DNA of 64,000 nt from Hygrophila difformis (lineage: Eukaryota > Streptophyta > Magnoliopsida > Lamiales > Acanthaceae), in the NCBI GenBank assembly GCA_030278955.1, contig JAOANR010000004.1, positions 21,832,976 through 21,896,975 on the forward strand. Reading direction: 5' to 3'. Positions 22,519 to 34,284 of this stretch are shown piece by piece. The notes under the pieces were generated by a model that was not told the origin of the DNA, ran no database searches, and saw only the letters and a list, made by a program, of their open reading frames with translations. The translations under genes and the position numbers were made by a program. Each line of letters begins with the position of its first letter. The first letter of the stretch is position 1.

Positions 22519-23420
22519 GCAGCGGTGGCGGCGGCGGTTCAACAAGCCGGACTGGAAAATTCACTCTTTTGGATTGATTTTGAGAATTCTCCCGCTTCTT
22601 GATATCTTATCTGATCTCCGATTGATTGATTAGGGTATAGTGCAGCGGCGGCGGCGGATATTGGTGAAGGCAACGGCATTGTGTCGTTTTGGATTGATTG
22701 GGGGAATTCCACTTCTTGATATCATGTGCAATCTAACAAAGATGATGATAATGAAAACTAACAATATAAAGTAATAATGTGTAATGATTTTTTTATACAT
22801 TAAAAAGATGATGTATATGATAATAATAATTTAATTATTTTGAAAACTAACAAAGTATTTATACTATACCATATTCTTTAGCTTCTGTTGCTTGTCCGGT
22901 ACAAACATAACAGATCAATAAAAATAACTATTAAAATAATATTTTTATTGATTTGAAATTTAAATTAAAATAAAATAAAATTTAGAAATAAGTATGAAGC
23001 ATAATATTGGTGAAAATCTAATTGATAGGGCGGGTGATGAATGATATATGCCGTTTTTGATAATATTTTTATGCATATGTCAACTTCAATTGTTTGAGAA
23101 AAGTAATAAAAATGGCCTAGATTGGTTTAACTTGTGGAAATCTTGATATTGTAGGAATGGTGGAATTTATCACATTGAACAGCCTATTTTATGGTGTTAG
23201 GCGTGCCCACGCCTAAGGTCCGGTTCGGAGCTGTGAAGTCCATCTGAATGTGTCACAAATTGCAAAAGGATCCTTGGGGGTGAAATTAAAAGTCTGGATA
23301 TATTTTCTTAATTGCAAAGGGGATCTACAATTTCATTACTTGGAGAGGAGGAAATAATTAGACGGCAGATTTTGAGAAGGAAAGCACGATCTATCAAAGA
23401 ACCGGTCTTGGAGGAATTGG
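22519..23420. other. Intergenic DNA with a duplicated GGC-rich segment
   Basis: Two diverged copies of a roughly 120-bp unit (22520-22640 and 22642-22735) share a (GCGGCG)n start, TTTTGGATTGATT and CTTCTTGATATC. The remainder is AT-rich with no credible gene. Confidence 0.45.
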
Positions 23421-24495
23421 GAAGAGCACGATGGAGAAGGCTTCACTGAAATTGGGATCTATAAATTGGACAAGAGGGACACACACAGAGAGACAGATTT
23501 CAGACGGGAGCAAATTGCCAGATTTCATACTTCCAATTCCTATCATCTTCCTCCAGAAATTACTCTCACACAATCAGCAGTCTTCCACAACAAAGATTCC
23601 AGAAGCAGATTTCCATCTTCCTATTCAAACACGGACAGCAGAAGCGGCTTTCTTGGCACCACAGCAACGTTTTTGCAAGCCGGGCAGCAGCGGAAAATTC
23701 GGGATAGCAGCAGCGAATTTGGGGACAGAAAGGCAGTGGTCGTTCGGGCATTCCTTCGACCCTGATTTGGTGAATTCCTGTTCAAAACCTTGGATTGAGT
23801 TGAGATGTTGAAAGTTTCATATTTTGTTGGGATTGTTATGACTCGTGAGTAGCTATTTTGTCTAGCTTGGTATTGAATTAATTTTGGGATATAGAATTGT
23901 GAAACCTTGAGTTTGGTTTAATTTGAATGTTCATTTTTATGGGTATTTCCAATTTCTCTGTGTTGAAAGGTTAGAATTCTTGAATTAATATTTGTGGCCA
24001 CATGTTAATTTGTGAATTCTTGCTATATTGAGTTTCTTCATCCGTAATTGTGTTGAAATTCGATTGGAGTAGTAAACTAGAGGAAAACTCTCTAGGGGAA
24101 ATTAGAATCAATATTGAACATGTCCTCGTAGAAATTTTGTTATATTGAATTGGGCTTTTCTAGTGTGTAATGTTGTTGAACTTGTAAATCCTATGGTCGT
24201 ACCTAGGGTTCTCTTTCAATTAGGGAATTAGCTAATGGCCGTACCTTGGCTAACGATAAAGTAAGGAAAAGTTGATTGTGAACGCGTATTGAGCAATTAT
24301 AACCAATTTATCCATTGAATAAATGAACATTGTCTATGGTTGATGATCGATTCATATGTCCCAAATGAAAATTCATTCCCAAGCTAGATGTTTGATTATT
24401 GGAGTTTGAGAAATTTGTCTTTTGCATTCTTAGTTTAGTTCTTGATTTTTATTTCTTTGTTAGGAATTAGTTGATTCTCAAAACCCCCCCTTTAT

Positions 24496-24532
<37 letters not shown>

Positions 24533-24860
24533 TACTAACCAATTTATTTAATCCTTGTTTGCATCCCTTGGGAGACGACCCTACTCACCACACTACATTT
24601 ATGCTTGTTTGTGACGTAGGACTAATATCTATTTTTGCAGCTTTGCGACGAGCTAGCAATGAACAAGAAGTGGAGGGAAGATCGGAAGAGTTTAGCTTTC
24701 GGACATGCAGGAGGGTTTGAATGAGAACCGTCGACCTGTGAGGAAAGACAGAGAGGACACAAAGGCGACTGAAAGAAGAGATGGGCGTATAAAGGAAAAT
24801 GCCAATGCAAGGGGTTGGGTCAGGTCAAGACAATTGCGTGGTAAATAGGCAAATTAACTG
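23421..24860 (+). other. Decayed, possibly LTR- or leader-like repeat with (TA)n tract
   Basis: The stretch reads like the leader of an old Ty3/gypsy LTR: no long frame with family features, and the segment CTTGGGAGACGACCCTACTC at 24569-24588 resembles LTR ends of Athila/Tat elements. A (TA)n tract lies at 24494-24532. Two overlapping frames at 23431-23811 (up to 126 codons) show no recognisable domain. No boundaries or target duplication were found, so the class is uncertain. Confidence 0.35.
24494..24532. repeat. (TA)n microsatellite
   Basis: Nearly perfect TA dinucleotides. Confidence 0.9.
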
Positions 24861-25469
24861 CGGGTAAAAAAAGGCAGTCACAAAAAGACAGCTTGGACAC
24901 TTTGAATATCTTCGATGCACACTGCAATTTGCAAAATTGTAGGGTGCAAATGCAGGGTGGGGCTCCAAGCCACCCTGCAAAAATGCCGCACCCTCCCTCT
25001 CAAATGGGAGGGTGCTACAGTGTTCCCCCCAAAATGGGAGGATGGGGGTGGGGGGAACACTGTTCACGGCCGCTACATTTTTTTTGTTTTTTTTTTATTC
25101 AAGGGCTTTGCAAATTTAAATATTATATTTTGAACCCAAGGGGTTAAAATGAAAGTGTAAAATTTTACTTTAGTTTTTAAAATTTATATATATATTTTTG
25201 ATTGAAATATGTTTTATTTTTGTAATTTAAATATATTTTGTGTATAATTATTGTTGAACCACTTAATCTAAATATTAAACACTCATTATATAATAATAAA
25301 AATTTATGAATTACATAAACTACAAACCCATCATAAAATTTAATACATAGTGCAACATAAAATTAAATACCTAGTACAACATAAACTTCAACACATAGTA
25401 CAACATAAACTTAAACACACATAGTACAATATAAAATTCTGCATTCAATACTCACCCAAATTACTTCCA

Positions 25470-26677
25470 TCATCCCCACCCAAATCGTTGAAAAATTGAC
25501 AAAAGTCCCGACGAAGAATCTTCAGGTAGATTTCCCATTCGGTTGCGCATGATTTGTTCCTTCTCATGTTTATAATACGCATAAGTAGCAGGATCTGAAA
25601 TGGCACTCAGGTCTACCAGCATTATTTTATCTTCTCGTTTAGCTTGATGAAATGCCATTTTTTCTCGTTGGATTGCCAATTTTTTTATGTTCAAGCGCGA
25701 AGTATTTATCTCTTTCAATAGCATTATCCTTTAACATTGCTTGAATTGTAGAATTGTGTTCATCCAACTTGGCAAACTCAGCACCATATGCATCATTATT
25801 TTTTCTTTTGCCTTTTGTTTTTTTCAACCCCATTGGTCGCTCATTAGTAGCTCCACCAACTTCAGCAGCTAAAGGAAATGATGTTACATCAAAATTATCC
25901 TCATATAAGTTAATATTAAATGATGAAATTCTAGGAGAGTCGGATGTAGCATTTTCCGATGATGATGACACATGGGTAGAGAAATTTTTCCGAGCAATTT
26001 TATGTGGATTCCTTAATTCATTATGATCTTTAAATTTTTTGAAATTCTTCATTATCTCAAAAACATGATCGAAATGAAATCTTCTTTTTGACCCTATTGA
26101 ATTCGTTTTGAACATGTCTCTTGTCATCGTTAACTGCATATAATAGTTAAGAATTAAATATATTTATAAACATGAAAAGTATATATAAAGAACAAGTACA
26201 ATATTACTCCCTCCGTCCCATTTAACTTGTCTTGTTTAACTTCTGTACACAATCCAATGCATTATTTTAAACGTTAATATCTCGGAATATGTAAAATGAA
26301 AAATTATGTAAAATATATATTCTAAAACTATATGATCCTACGATTTTAACAAGACCCAACTCGACTACTTTTTTCCAAATATATACTTACAATAAAATTG
26401 AGTCAAAACTGAACAATAAATAATATTAAAAAGTCAAACAGGACATGTACAATGGGATGGAGGGATTAATACTTACGATATCCATTTCTGATGTTCCACT
26501 CACTTTCAGATCTTCAACATTTTTAATACAACTTGGAAATAACTTACACTGAGTTTCGATCAAGGAAAATCGACCCTCCAATGATTTAAAAATATGAGGG
26601 TGGGGAACCTTCGGTGCTACATCCTTCATATGTTGCTCATTGAATGCCTCAACAATTCGATTCCAAAAGGCTTCCAT
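25470..26677 (-). pseudogene. PIF/Harbinger ORF1 (Myb/SANT-like, NAM-associated C-terminal type)
   Basis: ORF1 proteins bind the transposon ends and help the transposase. Visible exons: 26677-26477 (FWNRIVEAFNEQH, then SLEGRFSLIETQCKLF) and 26133-25470 (RRFHFDHVFEIMKNFKKFK, RPMGLKKTKGKRKNN, later KYFALEH). The exons are separated by a GT-AG intron (26476-26134; donor GATATC|GTAAGT, acceptor ATATGCAG). A frameshift near 25680 separates the last about 70 residues (REKMAFHQAKREDKIMLVDL). An in-frame acceptor-like ACAG at about 26695 hints at an earlier exon that I could not place. The motif pattern is that of plant proteins annotated as glutathione S-transferase T3-like. Confidence 0.7.
26207..26466. 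mobile_element. Stowaway MITE inside the ORF1 intron
   Basis: A 260-bp element with termini CTCCCTCCGTCCC and GGGATGGAGGGAT (inverted) is flanked by TA on both sides, the Tc1/Mariner-type target. It fills most of the 343-bp intron of the Harbinger ORF1, leaving the splice sites untouched. Confidence 0.85.
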
Positions 26678-26883
26678 GGACTGGCCTCTACCTGTAATCG
26701 AATCTAAGTGAAATCGGAATATATATTGTGTAATAACTTATCTTCTTCATCGGTACATGCAATTGTTCTTCTAAACATGATTTTAAAATTAAACGAAGTG
26801 AAGGAGTATAGACAAAAATATAAAATAGAAAGAGTTTAACGTGTGATATGAGAACATTTGGTTACATAATTATAGACAAATGA

Positions 26884-27545
26884 ATGATGCACAAAACTCA
26901 ATTTCCGGATTGTGTTGCACATAAACCAAGTAATGGATTTGATCCCTTGACCAATCCAAGCCATCCATTTAAATCTTTTCTTCACAACCATCGGATGAGA
27001 GATTCATTGTCCAAGAAAGTGGAGAATAAATTGATTGCTTTGTTGTTATCCCAACTCTATGAGGCACAAAAACCAATTCCGGTTTGGGTTGCACACAAAC
27101 CAAGTAAGAGATTTGATCCCTTAAATAATCTAACTCATCTAGTTAAATTTCTTTCTTCACAACCGTCGGATTAGAGATTCTTTGTCCAATAAAGGGGACA
27201 ATGAATTGATTATTTTGTTTTTTTTCCAACTCCATGATACACAAAAACCAAGTCTGGATTGGATTGCCCACAAACCAAGGGATTTGATCTCTTGAATGAT
27301 TCAAGCCATCCATTTAAATTTCTTTCTTCACAACCGTCGGATTAGAGATTCTTTGTCCAAGAAAGGGGACAATGAATTGATTATTTTGTTGTTTTTCCAA
27401 CTCCATGATGCTCAAAAACTAAGTCCGGATTGGGTTGCACACAAACCAAATAAGGGATCCTTAACCAATCCAAGCCATCCATTTAGATTTCATCCTTCAC
27501 ACAACCATCGGATGAAATATGCATTATCCATCTTCTTCTTTATAC
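26884..27545. repeat. About 175-bp tandem repeat, nearly four copies
   Basis: The landmark TTCCGGATTGTGTTGCACA and its variants start at 26902, 27077, 27252 and 27423, periods of 175, 175 and 171 bp. Each unit also carries CATCCATTTAAAT, CTTCACAACC and TCGGATGAGAGATTC. It lies in the shared upstream region of the divergent Harbinger genes. Short open frames within units have no family features. Confidence 0.85.
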
Positions 27546-27698
27546 ATTCTTTAAATTGATATGAGGTTTATAAGAAAAATCATCCAAAACTTTCTGTTAA
27601 TCACTTATATTCCAATATGATTTTCTTTAGCATTGGTGGTGTTTCACTTCAGAGTTCATCTTCTCACTGATGAAGGTGAAGAGCGGAAGTTCTCATTT

Positions 27699-28849
27699 AT
27701 GAATTCGATTGATGCAGATGCAACAATAATGGAATCATCAATTCAAAGAAATAATCTTTTTCGAATTTTCTTCGACATACCTCAAACGGTTCACGGTGGC
27801 TATGTTCCAGGTCATGTAGTTGTTAATCGTAATCATGAGGAAGCAGATTTGAGATTATTTAAAATGATCTCTTTTCCAGCTAATCCATTGTATGATGAAC
27901 AAACATTTCGCCGAAGATTTCGATTATCTCGAAGTTTATTTCTTTGAATTGTTGATCCAGTGAAAGATCATGATACATATTTCACACAGAAACGGGATGA
28001 TCTTGGGAGGTTTGGCTTGTCTACCTATTAAAAAGCAACTGCAGCTTTTCGGGTGCTAGCACATGTTACACTGGAAGATTCCACTGACGAATACATAAAG
28101 ATAGGTGAATCAACAACTATTGGATGTGTTAAAACATTTAGTCGTGCAGTTGTTGAGATATTTTCAGAATGCTATCTCAGAGTCCCCAAAGCAATTGATA
28201 TTGAACGATTGCTTCATATTGGTGAAAGCCGTGGTTTTCCTAGTATGTTGGGTAGTTTGTATTGTATGCATTGGGAGTGGAAAAATTGTCCAACTGCTTG
28301 AGCAGGGTAATATGCAGGTCGCAGTGGATAACCATCTATAATTCTTGAAGCTGTGGCGGATTATGACCTTTGGATTTGACATGCGTATTTTGGTATGCCG
28401 GGAACTAATAATGATACTAGTATTTTATACTCATCAACATTGTTTAGAGATCTTACTTTGGGTGTTGCACCTCCCGCACAGTATTACATTCAAGGAAAAC
28501 AACATGAAATGAGTTATTATTTAGCCGATGGTATTTATGCTAAATGGGTCACTCCTGTGCAAAAGATTAGTAACCCGCATGGCCCGAAGAAAAACTAATT
28601 TGCACAAAGACAAGAATCTTGCAGAAAAGATGTAGAGCGTGCATAAGAGTTCTACAATCACGTTGGGCGATTGTGAAAGGACCAAGTCGTTATTGGCATA
28701 AAAATATTTTGCATGATATAATGTTTGCGTGCATTATCATGCATAATTTGATAATAGAAGATGAACGTGATCTTATCGCGCCAATAAGAGAGTATCAAGA
28801 GGCAACGCTCCCGCCCGTTGAAAGTGCAACAAATCAAGATGAATATTAG
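27699..28849 (+). pseudogene. PIF/Harbinger transposase (HARBI1/ALP1-like), inactive
   Basis: DDE-type transposase. Conserved blocks are seen in order: FDIPQTVHGG, RRRFRLSRSLFL, AAFRVLAHV, RGFPSMLGSLYCMHWEWKNCP, AYFGMPGTNNDTSIL, ADGIYAKWVTPV, SCRKDVERA and LHDIMFACIIMHNLIIED. The gene has in-frame stops near 27945, 28030, 28299, 28308 and 28329 and others, and a frameshift between 28600 and 28640. The first catalytic Asp of the family's GSxDCMHWEW block is Tyr here; the second (NND) and the Glu of DVERA remain. Many stops are TGA or TAA where relatives have Trp or Gln, as expected for decay at methylated C. Confidence 0.85.
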
Positions 28850-29240
28850 TAATTTCTCGAGTGATACACTCGAATCAGAATCATTTCGAATTACGTGATG
28901 CTCTGATTGAGCACAATATGTAACTCCGATCCGATAATTAATTATGTTGTATTATTGTATTTGAGTAATTAATACTATGTGTTTTATCTATATTATATGA
29001 TAAGTGTTGTTTCATAATATTTCAAATTTATTTTATTTAATGTATTTTTTCATTAATTTATGTTAACAAATAATTAAAAAATAATAAATAAATTTAAATA
29101 AGCATAATAATATAAAATAATAATTTCGAATATTATTGTGAAGTAGTAGAATATGTTAAAATTATAAAATGTTGAGTATTATTTGTAAATATGAGAAGTA
29201 ATCTAAAATAATATATGAAATTGGATATATGGGGAATACT
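28850..29240. other. AT-rich 3' flank of the transposase
   Basis: AT-rich, no coding frame; probably transposon 3' region. Confidence 0.4.
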
Positions 29241-29375
29241 TTGGCCCTGCAAAAATGGAGGATTGGGTTGGAGATACAGTTACTGACTTACTGTTATAGT
29301 TCTGCAAAAATAGAGATTTGTACTGTAGCTTCTGCAAAAATGGAATGTATGGTTGGAGATGGCGTTATATACTAA

Positions 29376-29952
29376 TATTATTACACATTACAATATTCAC
29401 TATAATATATCATTCTTTGGCTATTAAATAACTACTATTGAGTTTAAAATATAAAAAAGTAACCATCACCCATTGACCCTCCCCTAAAATTATGCAACCC
29501 TTGATAGCTACTTCAAGCAAGGAAGACGAACATCCGTTTTTCTTTGTAAAAGAATTCTATTGATATGTGATGGAAGGATATCTTCACCATTCTCCAACAT
29601 CCAAATCTCATAATTAATGATCCAACAAGCTGATAATGACCAAAATTGTCCATTATTTCCAATCCATTTCCATGTCTGAGACGGACATTTTGATCGTATT
29701 CCCATATTATTTTAATAAGAAAGCAGTTGAATTCGACAGATTGATGCAAGTTTGTAAAAATATTGAGCTGGTAATGAAAGACACAAAACATGCAATTTTA
29801 ATTGCATTTGTGTTAGAAAAATCCAAAAACATGAAAAAAGGAAAAAGAAAAGAAAAAGGAATGAAAATATGGGCAAAAGAATAAGATAGCCCACAAAAAT
29901 CAAAAAAATGGGAAAAAGAATGAAAATCCCACAAATTGAAATTTTGGTTAAG
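29376..29952. other. Spacer between Harbinger and element A
   Basis: No gene recognised. An A/G-rich stretch (29815-29935) with repeated GGGAAAAAGAATGAAAAT precedes the probable start of the element A LTR. Short frames in both strands here lack family features. Confidence 0.4.
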
Positions 29953-30531
29953 TGTTGAAGACCAATTCGGTCTATAAGCAATTCGACCTAAACCGAATTG
30001 CTCATTAGACCGAATTGCTGAAGAAAAGAAGAAAAAGAGAAGTGTTGAAGAAGAGAAGAGCAACCAATTCGGTCTGCGGCAATTCGGTCTAAACCGAATT
30101 GACCCCTAGACCGAATTGCACCATAGAAAGAAGACTTTGAGCAAAACAGAAAAGAAGGAGTTCGATCTATACAATTCGGTCTAGGCCGAATTGATTGCAT
30201 AGATCGAATTGCCTTAAAGCAAAGAAGCCAAGCAGGAGCCATCTTCAATTCGACAAGGCCAATTCGGTCTACCCATAGACCGAATTGATGGATGAAGACC
30301 ACATTCCAGCTCAAGATCAAGAAGGAAGACCTCATGCAATTCGAATTGCATCAATTTGATCTAAACCGAATTACATGAGGAGACCGAATCACATTCAAAA
30401 TTGCAGCTGTGAAGCACGTGAGAAATGCATGATGGGCCTAGGGTTTCGAAAAGAAGTATAAAAGCTGACCTTCTTCAACAAGATCCGAATCCTTACACAC
30501 TTGGACAGTTTGCTGGGAGACAAAAAGGAGC
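29953..30531 (+). mobile_element. Element A 5' LTR, first segment (U3) with palindrome array and TATA box
   Basis: Tandem units of roughly 90 bp carry CAATTCGG/CCGAATTG palindromes (about 29965-30385). A TATA box TATAAAA is at 30457-30463, followed by CT/A-rich leader-like sequence. The LTR is cut at 30536 by element 2 and resumes at 37329 (left AGAAG copy 30532-30536). The start TGTTGAAGACC at 29953 is a guess, since A's 3' LTR is outside the window. Confidence 0.5.
30457..30463 (+). promoter_or_regulatory. TATA box of element A LTR
   Basis: TATAAAA in an otherwise unremarkable context, 16 bp after an AGGGTTT telo-box-like motif, with CTTCTTCAACAAG about 10 bp downstream as a possible start region. 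Confidence 0.5.
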
Positions 30532-31197
30532 AGAAGTGTAACACCCCGGTTTTTGGTCACCCAGGTCGGGATGTCACCGCCACACCTCCCTAGCAAGACA
30601 CGGTTTCTCCGAGCTTGCTAAGGAGATGCAAGGCTATGGTTTTTCAGAATTTAAACATTCAAACAGCCCATTTGTATATAATTTAAAAATTAATACATCA
30701 AAGTTGCAGCGTAAAATAATATTTACATAAGAACAATGCAGCGGAATTTAAATATAGCCAACACGGCCAGAATACGGGTTAAACAGGCCCGTTCATGCAA
30801 TTTCTAGTCTAACGTAACATTTAAAAATAAATTGTTTCCCCAAACTTCCCATGAATGCATATGATGATGCATATTCTTCAGCTCTGAAATAAACAGGGAA
30901 ATAAAAATGGTTTGGTCAGCACTACGTGCTGAGTAAGTTACCACAAACATGATTATGAGGTTTCAAAGCCTTTAATTAAATTTAAAAACATGTGCATAAT
31001 ATCCATGATTTAATTTATCCAACTAATAATAATTTAATTGCGTATTTTAAAAGACAAGGGTTTCCATAAGATCATAAATCAACAACATGATAAAATAATC
31101 GCAAGACATAATTTAAAGGCATAATTTAAATAAGGAAACTATTTAAGTATTTCAGGATTTCACTATCCCTCTTTTATTCGATATAATCTAGTATAAT

Positions 31198-31515
31198 TTA
31201 TTCTTGGGGAATCGAACCCGCAAGAAAACAAACAATCGCCCTTGGGGAATCGAACCCGCAAGAGCTCACATACATCCTAGGGAATCGAACCCGTAGGAAT
31301 CAACACATATTCTGGGGAATCGAACCCGCAGAAAGACACACCCTGGGGAATCGAACCCGCAAGGTTTGACACGGACATCCTGGGGAATCGAACCCGCAGG
31401 AGAACATACAATCGCCCTTGGGGAATCGAACCCGCAAGAACTCAAACACACCCTGGGGAATCGAACCCGCAAGGTTTGACACAAACATCCTGGGGAATCG
31501 AACCCGCAGGTCAAA
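31198..31515 (-). repeat. Nine-unit array of tRNA T-arm/B-box-like hairpins (3' LTR copy)
   Basis: Units of about 35 bp each carry, on the minus (sense) strand, GGGTTCGATTCCC: a GGG/CCC stem with a 7-nt TTCGATT loop, containing a perfect pol III B box GGTTCGATTCC. The stem extends outward past one bulged base with paired flanks that differ between units: TTCTTG/CAAGAA, TCCTA/TAGGA, TTCTG/CAGAA and TCCTG/CAGGA. Two units have one mismatch. Confidence 0.85.
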
Positions 31516-32725
31516 CAAGTTTCGCAAATTTCACGAGTTTCATCAAGAGTTCAAGATTTGACTCGGTCAACCACAGTTTAATCTAAAATGCGTCTAAAAT
31601 CAGATTTAATTTCAAAAATTCCGAAATTTCGCGTCTGACTCCAAAACGTCAAGATCTACAACTTTCGTGTTTTAACTTTTTCAATCCGAGATACCTAAAT
31701 AGGTCAAAAACACTAATTTTCACAGAAGTATAAATCTGTCCGAATTTCCTAGGTCACAGTTTAGAGATTTCGAATTCTACCATAGTAAATCAACTCCAAA
31801 ATTAACGAAATTTGACAGAGATCATCTTAAGACATATATCTACAAGTTTCATGTTCAGCAAAAGATCTAATTCATCCTATTTCTATTGTCAAAAACGCCA
31901 ACAAGTTCGGGCCAAGAATCTGTCAAGATTTCAAGATCCACATCCTAGCAGTTCGGTTTCGGGTGGATTTCATATATCAAATCATCACGAAAAATTCTGA
32001 AACTTTACGGAGGTGTTCTTAACGCATAGATCTACAACTCTTATGTTCAACGCTAAGCCTAGATCGGTCTAGATCCAAGGTATAAATCACCGACAAGTTC
32101 GAACTAAAGTTCTGTCACCGTTTCAAGATCTAAACTCAAGGCAGGTCTGTTTGTGGTCGTTTTCGGATATCAAAACACGATGAAAAATTATGAAAATTTT
32201 ACAGTACATAGATCTATGTCTTAGGAACGTTTTTCGTGTTTTAAGTTTTTCCGTTTGAAGTGTTTTAAGGTTCGGAAAAATTAGACAAAACTGTTGCGCC
32301 GTTAAAAATCACATATGGACAGATTTACGAAAGATTTGCTCAAGTTTCTAGATTTGAATATTTTTACTACTCCCAAAACCGTGTAAGCGTTAACTTACAG
32401 ATTTACGGATGTCTCGGCTCGATGATTCAGAGGCGTAGCTTCCACGTTCTTCGTTCTCCCTCCGAGATCCTTCGTTTTTCCTCAACGCGTCCGGATCGGG
32501 GTTTAGAATAGGAAAGAGATTTAATTAGGATTCGTTTTCGAATCTTGAATGGAAAAGAATGGACAAGAATGGTTCGAATCTTACCCCGATGATCGAAGAC
32601 TCCTAATTTTCGTCCAAGCCAGTCCCTTGATTCGGTTTTGTGCCTCCGACGACTCCGGAATTAGGGTTTTGTGTGTAGAGAGATTTCGTAGGGTTTTGTA
32701 AAGATGTTCGGGGCTCCCAAGAGGG

Positions 32726-32736
32726 TTTATTTATAG
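32726..32736 (-). promoter_or_regulatory. TATA box in element 2 3' LTR
   Basis: CTATAAATAAA on the minus strand, with AAACCCTAC and AAACCCTAATTCC downstream. The same motif is at 36475-36485 in the 5' LTR, where it would drive the element. Confidence 0.6.
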
Positions 32737-33575
32737 ATATTTAAGACCTAGGGCGTCCAAGATCTGACCCCAAGCGTCTTGAGTCGAGATATGTTCAACC
32801 GAAAGTCGAAAAATCCGCGTTCGGGCGAGAAAATCGCGGAACGGCCGCAACTGCCAAGTGGCGCGCTCTTGGCGCGGTGAACCCCTAAAGACCGCGCGGC
32901 GACCGCGCCGTCCTGGCCTGGACTTCGGTCTGGGCCGGGTCGTGCGATCCGTCGGGCGTTTCCTCCTCTCTTTCGGACTTCTATCCCTCTATGTTCCCGG
33001 ATTCGGATTTCCGGGGTATCTTCGGGCTCCGATTCCTATCTTGATTTTACTCGGATCTAAATTTATGTTTGGACTCGAGTTATTGAGTCCATCGGTGTTG
33101 GGTTTCCGTGTAACCATTTATTCGATTAAATTGTCTTCGGCTTCCCGGGTTCTTGGAATTTTGATTCCTTTTTAATTTAAATTTCATTTCTCATCTTTTA
33201 TGATTCTTTATCCCTTTATCATGTTTATTATATTTATTTATTTATTTATTTATTTTATTGCATTTATTTTATGTTGGAAAATTCTCGGGTATTACAGTCT
33301 ACCCTCCTTAAGAATCAACTTCGTCCTCGAAGTTGTGTTTCGGCTTTTCTCGTGCTAAAGTCTTTTGTTTGTTTTATTATTTTGTGACTGAACTTAGAAT
33401 TAAAACTTCTAAGCTGCCTACGTACCCGGTGAAGGGATCAAGCCATAACGTAGTTCAAAACAATTTGAAGTTGTTTATTATATATATATATATATCTATA
33501 TATATATATATATTTTTATTCAGGATACATCTTATCGAGTTGAACTCCAAAAATAAATTATTACGGGGTATCACA

Positions 33576-34284
33576 TCCTCTCCCCCTTAGGGGTTCAGTT
33601 ATGTCCCCATAACTGCCTATTCATTATTCTCAAGAAAGTTCGGGTCAAGGTTTAAATGAGTCGTGCGTTTGAAATGGATTTGTTGTTTGTGAAACAAACA
33701 AAATTTTTGGAATAGAGAGTGTTTTAATAAAGGCTTAATTTTTATTGTTTCAAATAAGGAAATTTTCTAATTCGTTCAAGGATAGGAATGGCTAAGGCCG
33801 AGATTTGTTATGCTTAGGCGAGCGCTTAGATGAACGCGATCTAGAACTAAGGCAAGATCAGTCTCTAGTGAGCGTTCCTAATTTGATGTCAAGCGTCTAA
33901 GTCATCTAGTGCAAGCAAAAGGTCTAAGTTAATATTCGCCAAGATTCTAAGTTAAAATTCGCCAAGATTCTAAGTTAAAATTCGCCAAGATTCTAAGTTC
34001 TCTACATAAAAGAGATGCAATATGCAAATGCGAATGATGATTTCCCGCCCAAAAATAATTTATGCACTATATATATTTTTCCCATGGGTTTTAAAATAAA
34101 AATTTCTCCATGGAAATAATACTTTAAAATTTAAAATAATAGTCAAAATATTAATAATAGTTTAAAAATAATAATGGTTTAAAAATAATAGTTTAAAAAT
34201 AGCCGGGCTCTGATACCAACTTTGGTATCAGATATTTTCTGTAAAATAAATAGCTTTAAAATATTCTGGACTCTGATACCAACT
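33576..34284 (-). other. Element 2 internal region: polypurine tract, short repeats, two primer sites
   Basis: On the minus strand two initiator-Met primer sites (TTGGTATCAGAG) lie at 34282-34271 and 34219-34208, 63 bp apart. The middle holds three near-identical units of TTCGCCAAGATTCTAAGT (33933-34000). The polypurine tract CTAAGGGGGAGAGGA (33590-33576) abuts the 3' LTR. The preceding CAGTTATGGGGACATAACTG is a near-perfect palindrome that also precedes polypurine tract 1 of element 1. No coding frame. Confidence 0.85.

Larger units (their letters stand above)
24950..29375. mobile_element. Decayed PIF/Harbinger DNA transposon
   Basis: Divergent ORF1 (minus) and transposase (plus) genes are the standard PIF/Harbinger layout. 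Terminal regions share CTGCAAAAATG motifs: one at 24975 and three at 29246, 29300 and 29332. The left end carries a 10-bp inverted repeat TGCAGGGTGG. Clear TIRs and the expected TTA/TAA duplication were not resolved, so the limits are approximate. Both genes are broken. Confidence 0.7.
30537..33575 (-). repeat. Element 2 3' LTR
   Basis: Contains on the minus strand: TATA-like CTATAAATAAA (32736-32726), a downstream ACCCTAA telo-box-like motif (near 32670), a GC-rich block (32940-32850), a predicted donor (GT at 32398-32397), the nine-unit T-arm-like array (31515-31198), and a predicted acceptor (AG at 30885-30884). A (TA)n tract is at 33480-33512. Confidence 0.9.

Noticed and set aside
23431..23811. 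126-codon plus-strand frame
   Set aside because: No recognisable domain, overlapped by a second open frame, and located in leader-like sequence; not enough to call a gene.
24825..25147. Short frames on both strands near the Harbinger left end
   Set aside because: They cover G/C-rich subterminal repeats and a hairpin; no conserved motif.
29507..30335. Several frames of 65-118 codons
   Set aside because: They sit in A/G-rich and palindromic LTR sequence, on both strands, with low-complexity products.
31198..31515. tRNA genes (T-arm and B-box matches)
   Set aside because: No acceptor, D or anticodon arms and no A box at the right spacing; only the T-arm-like part repeats.
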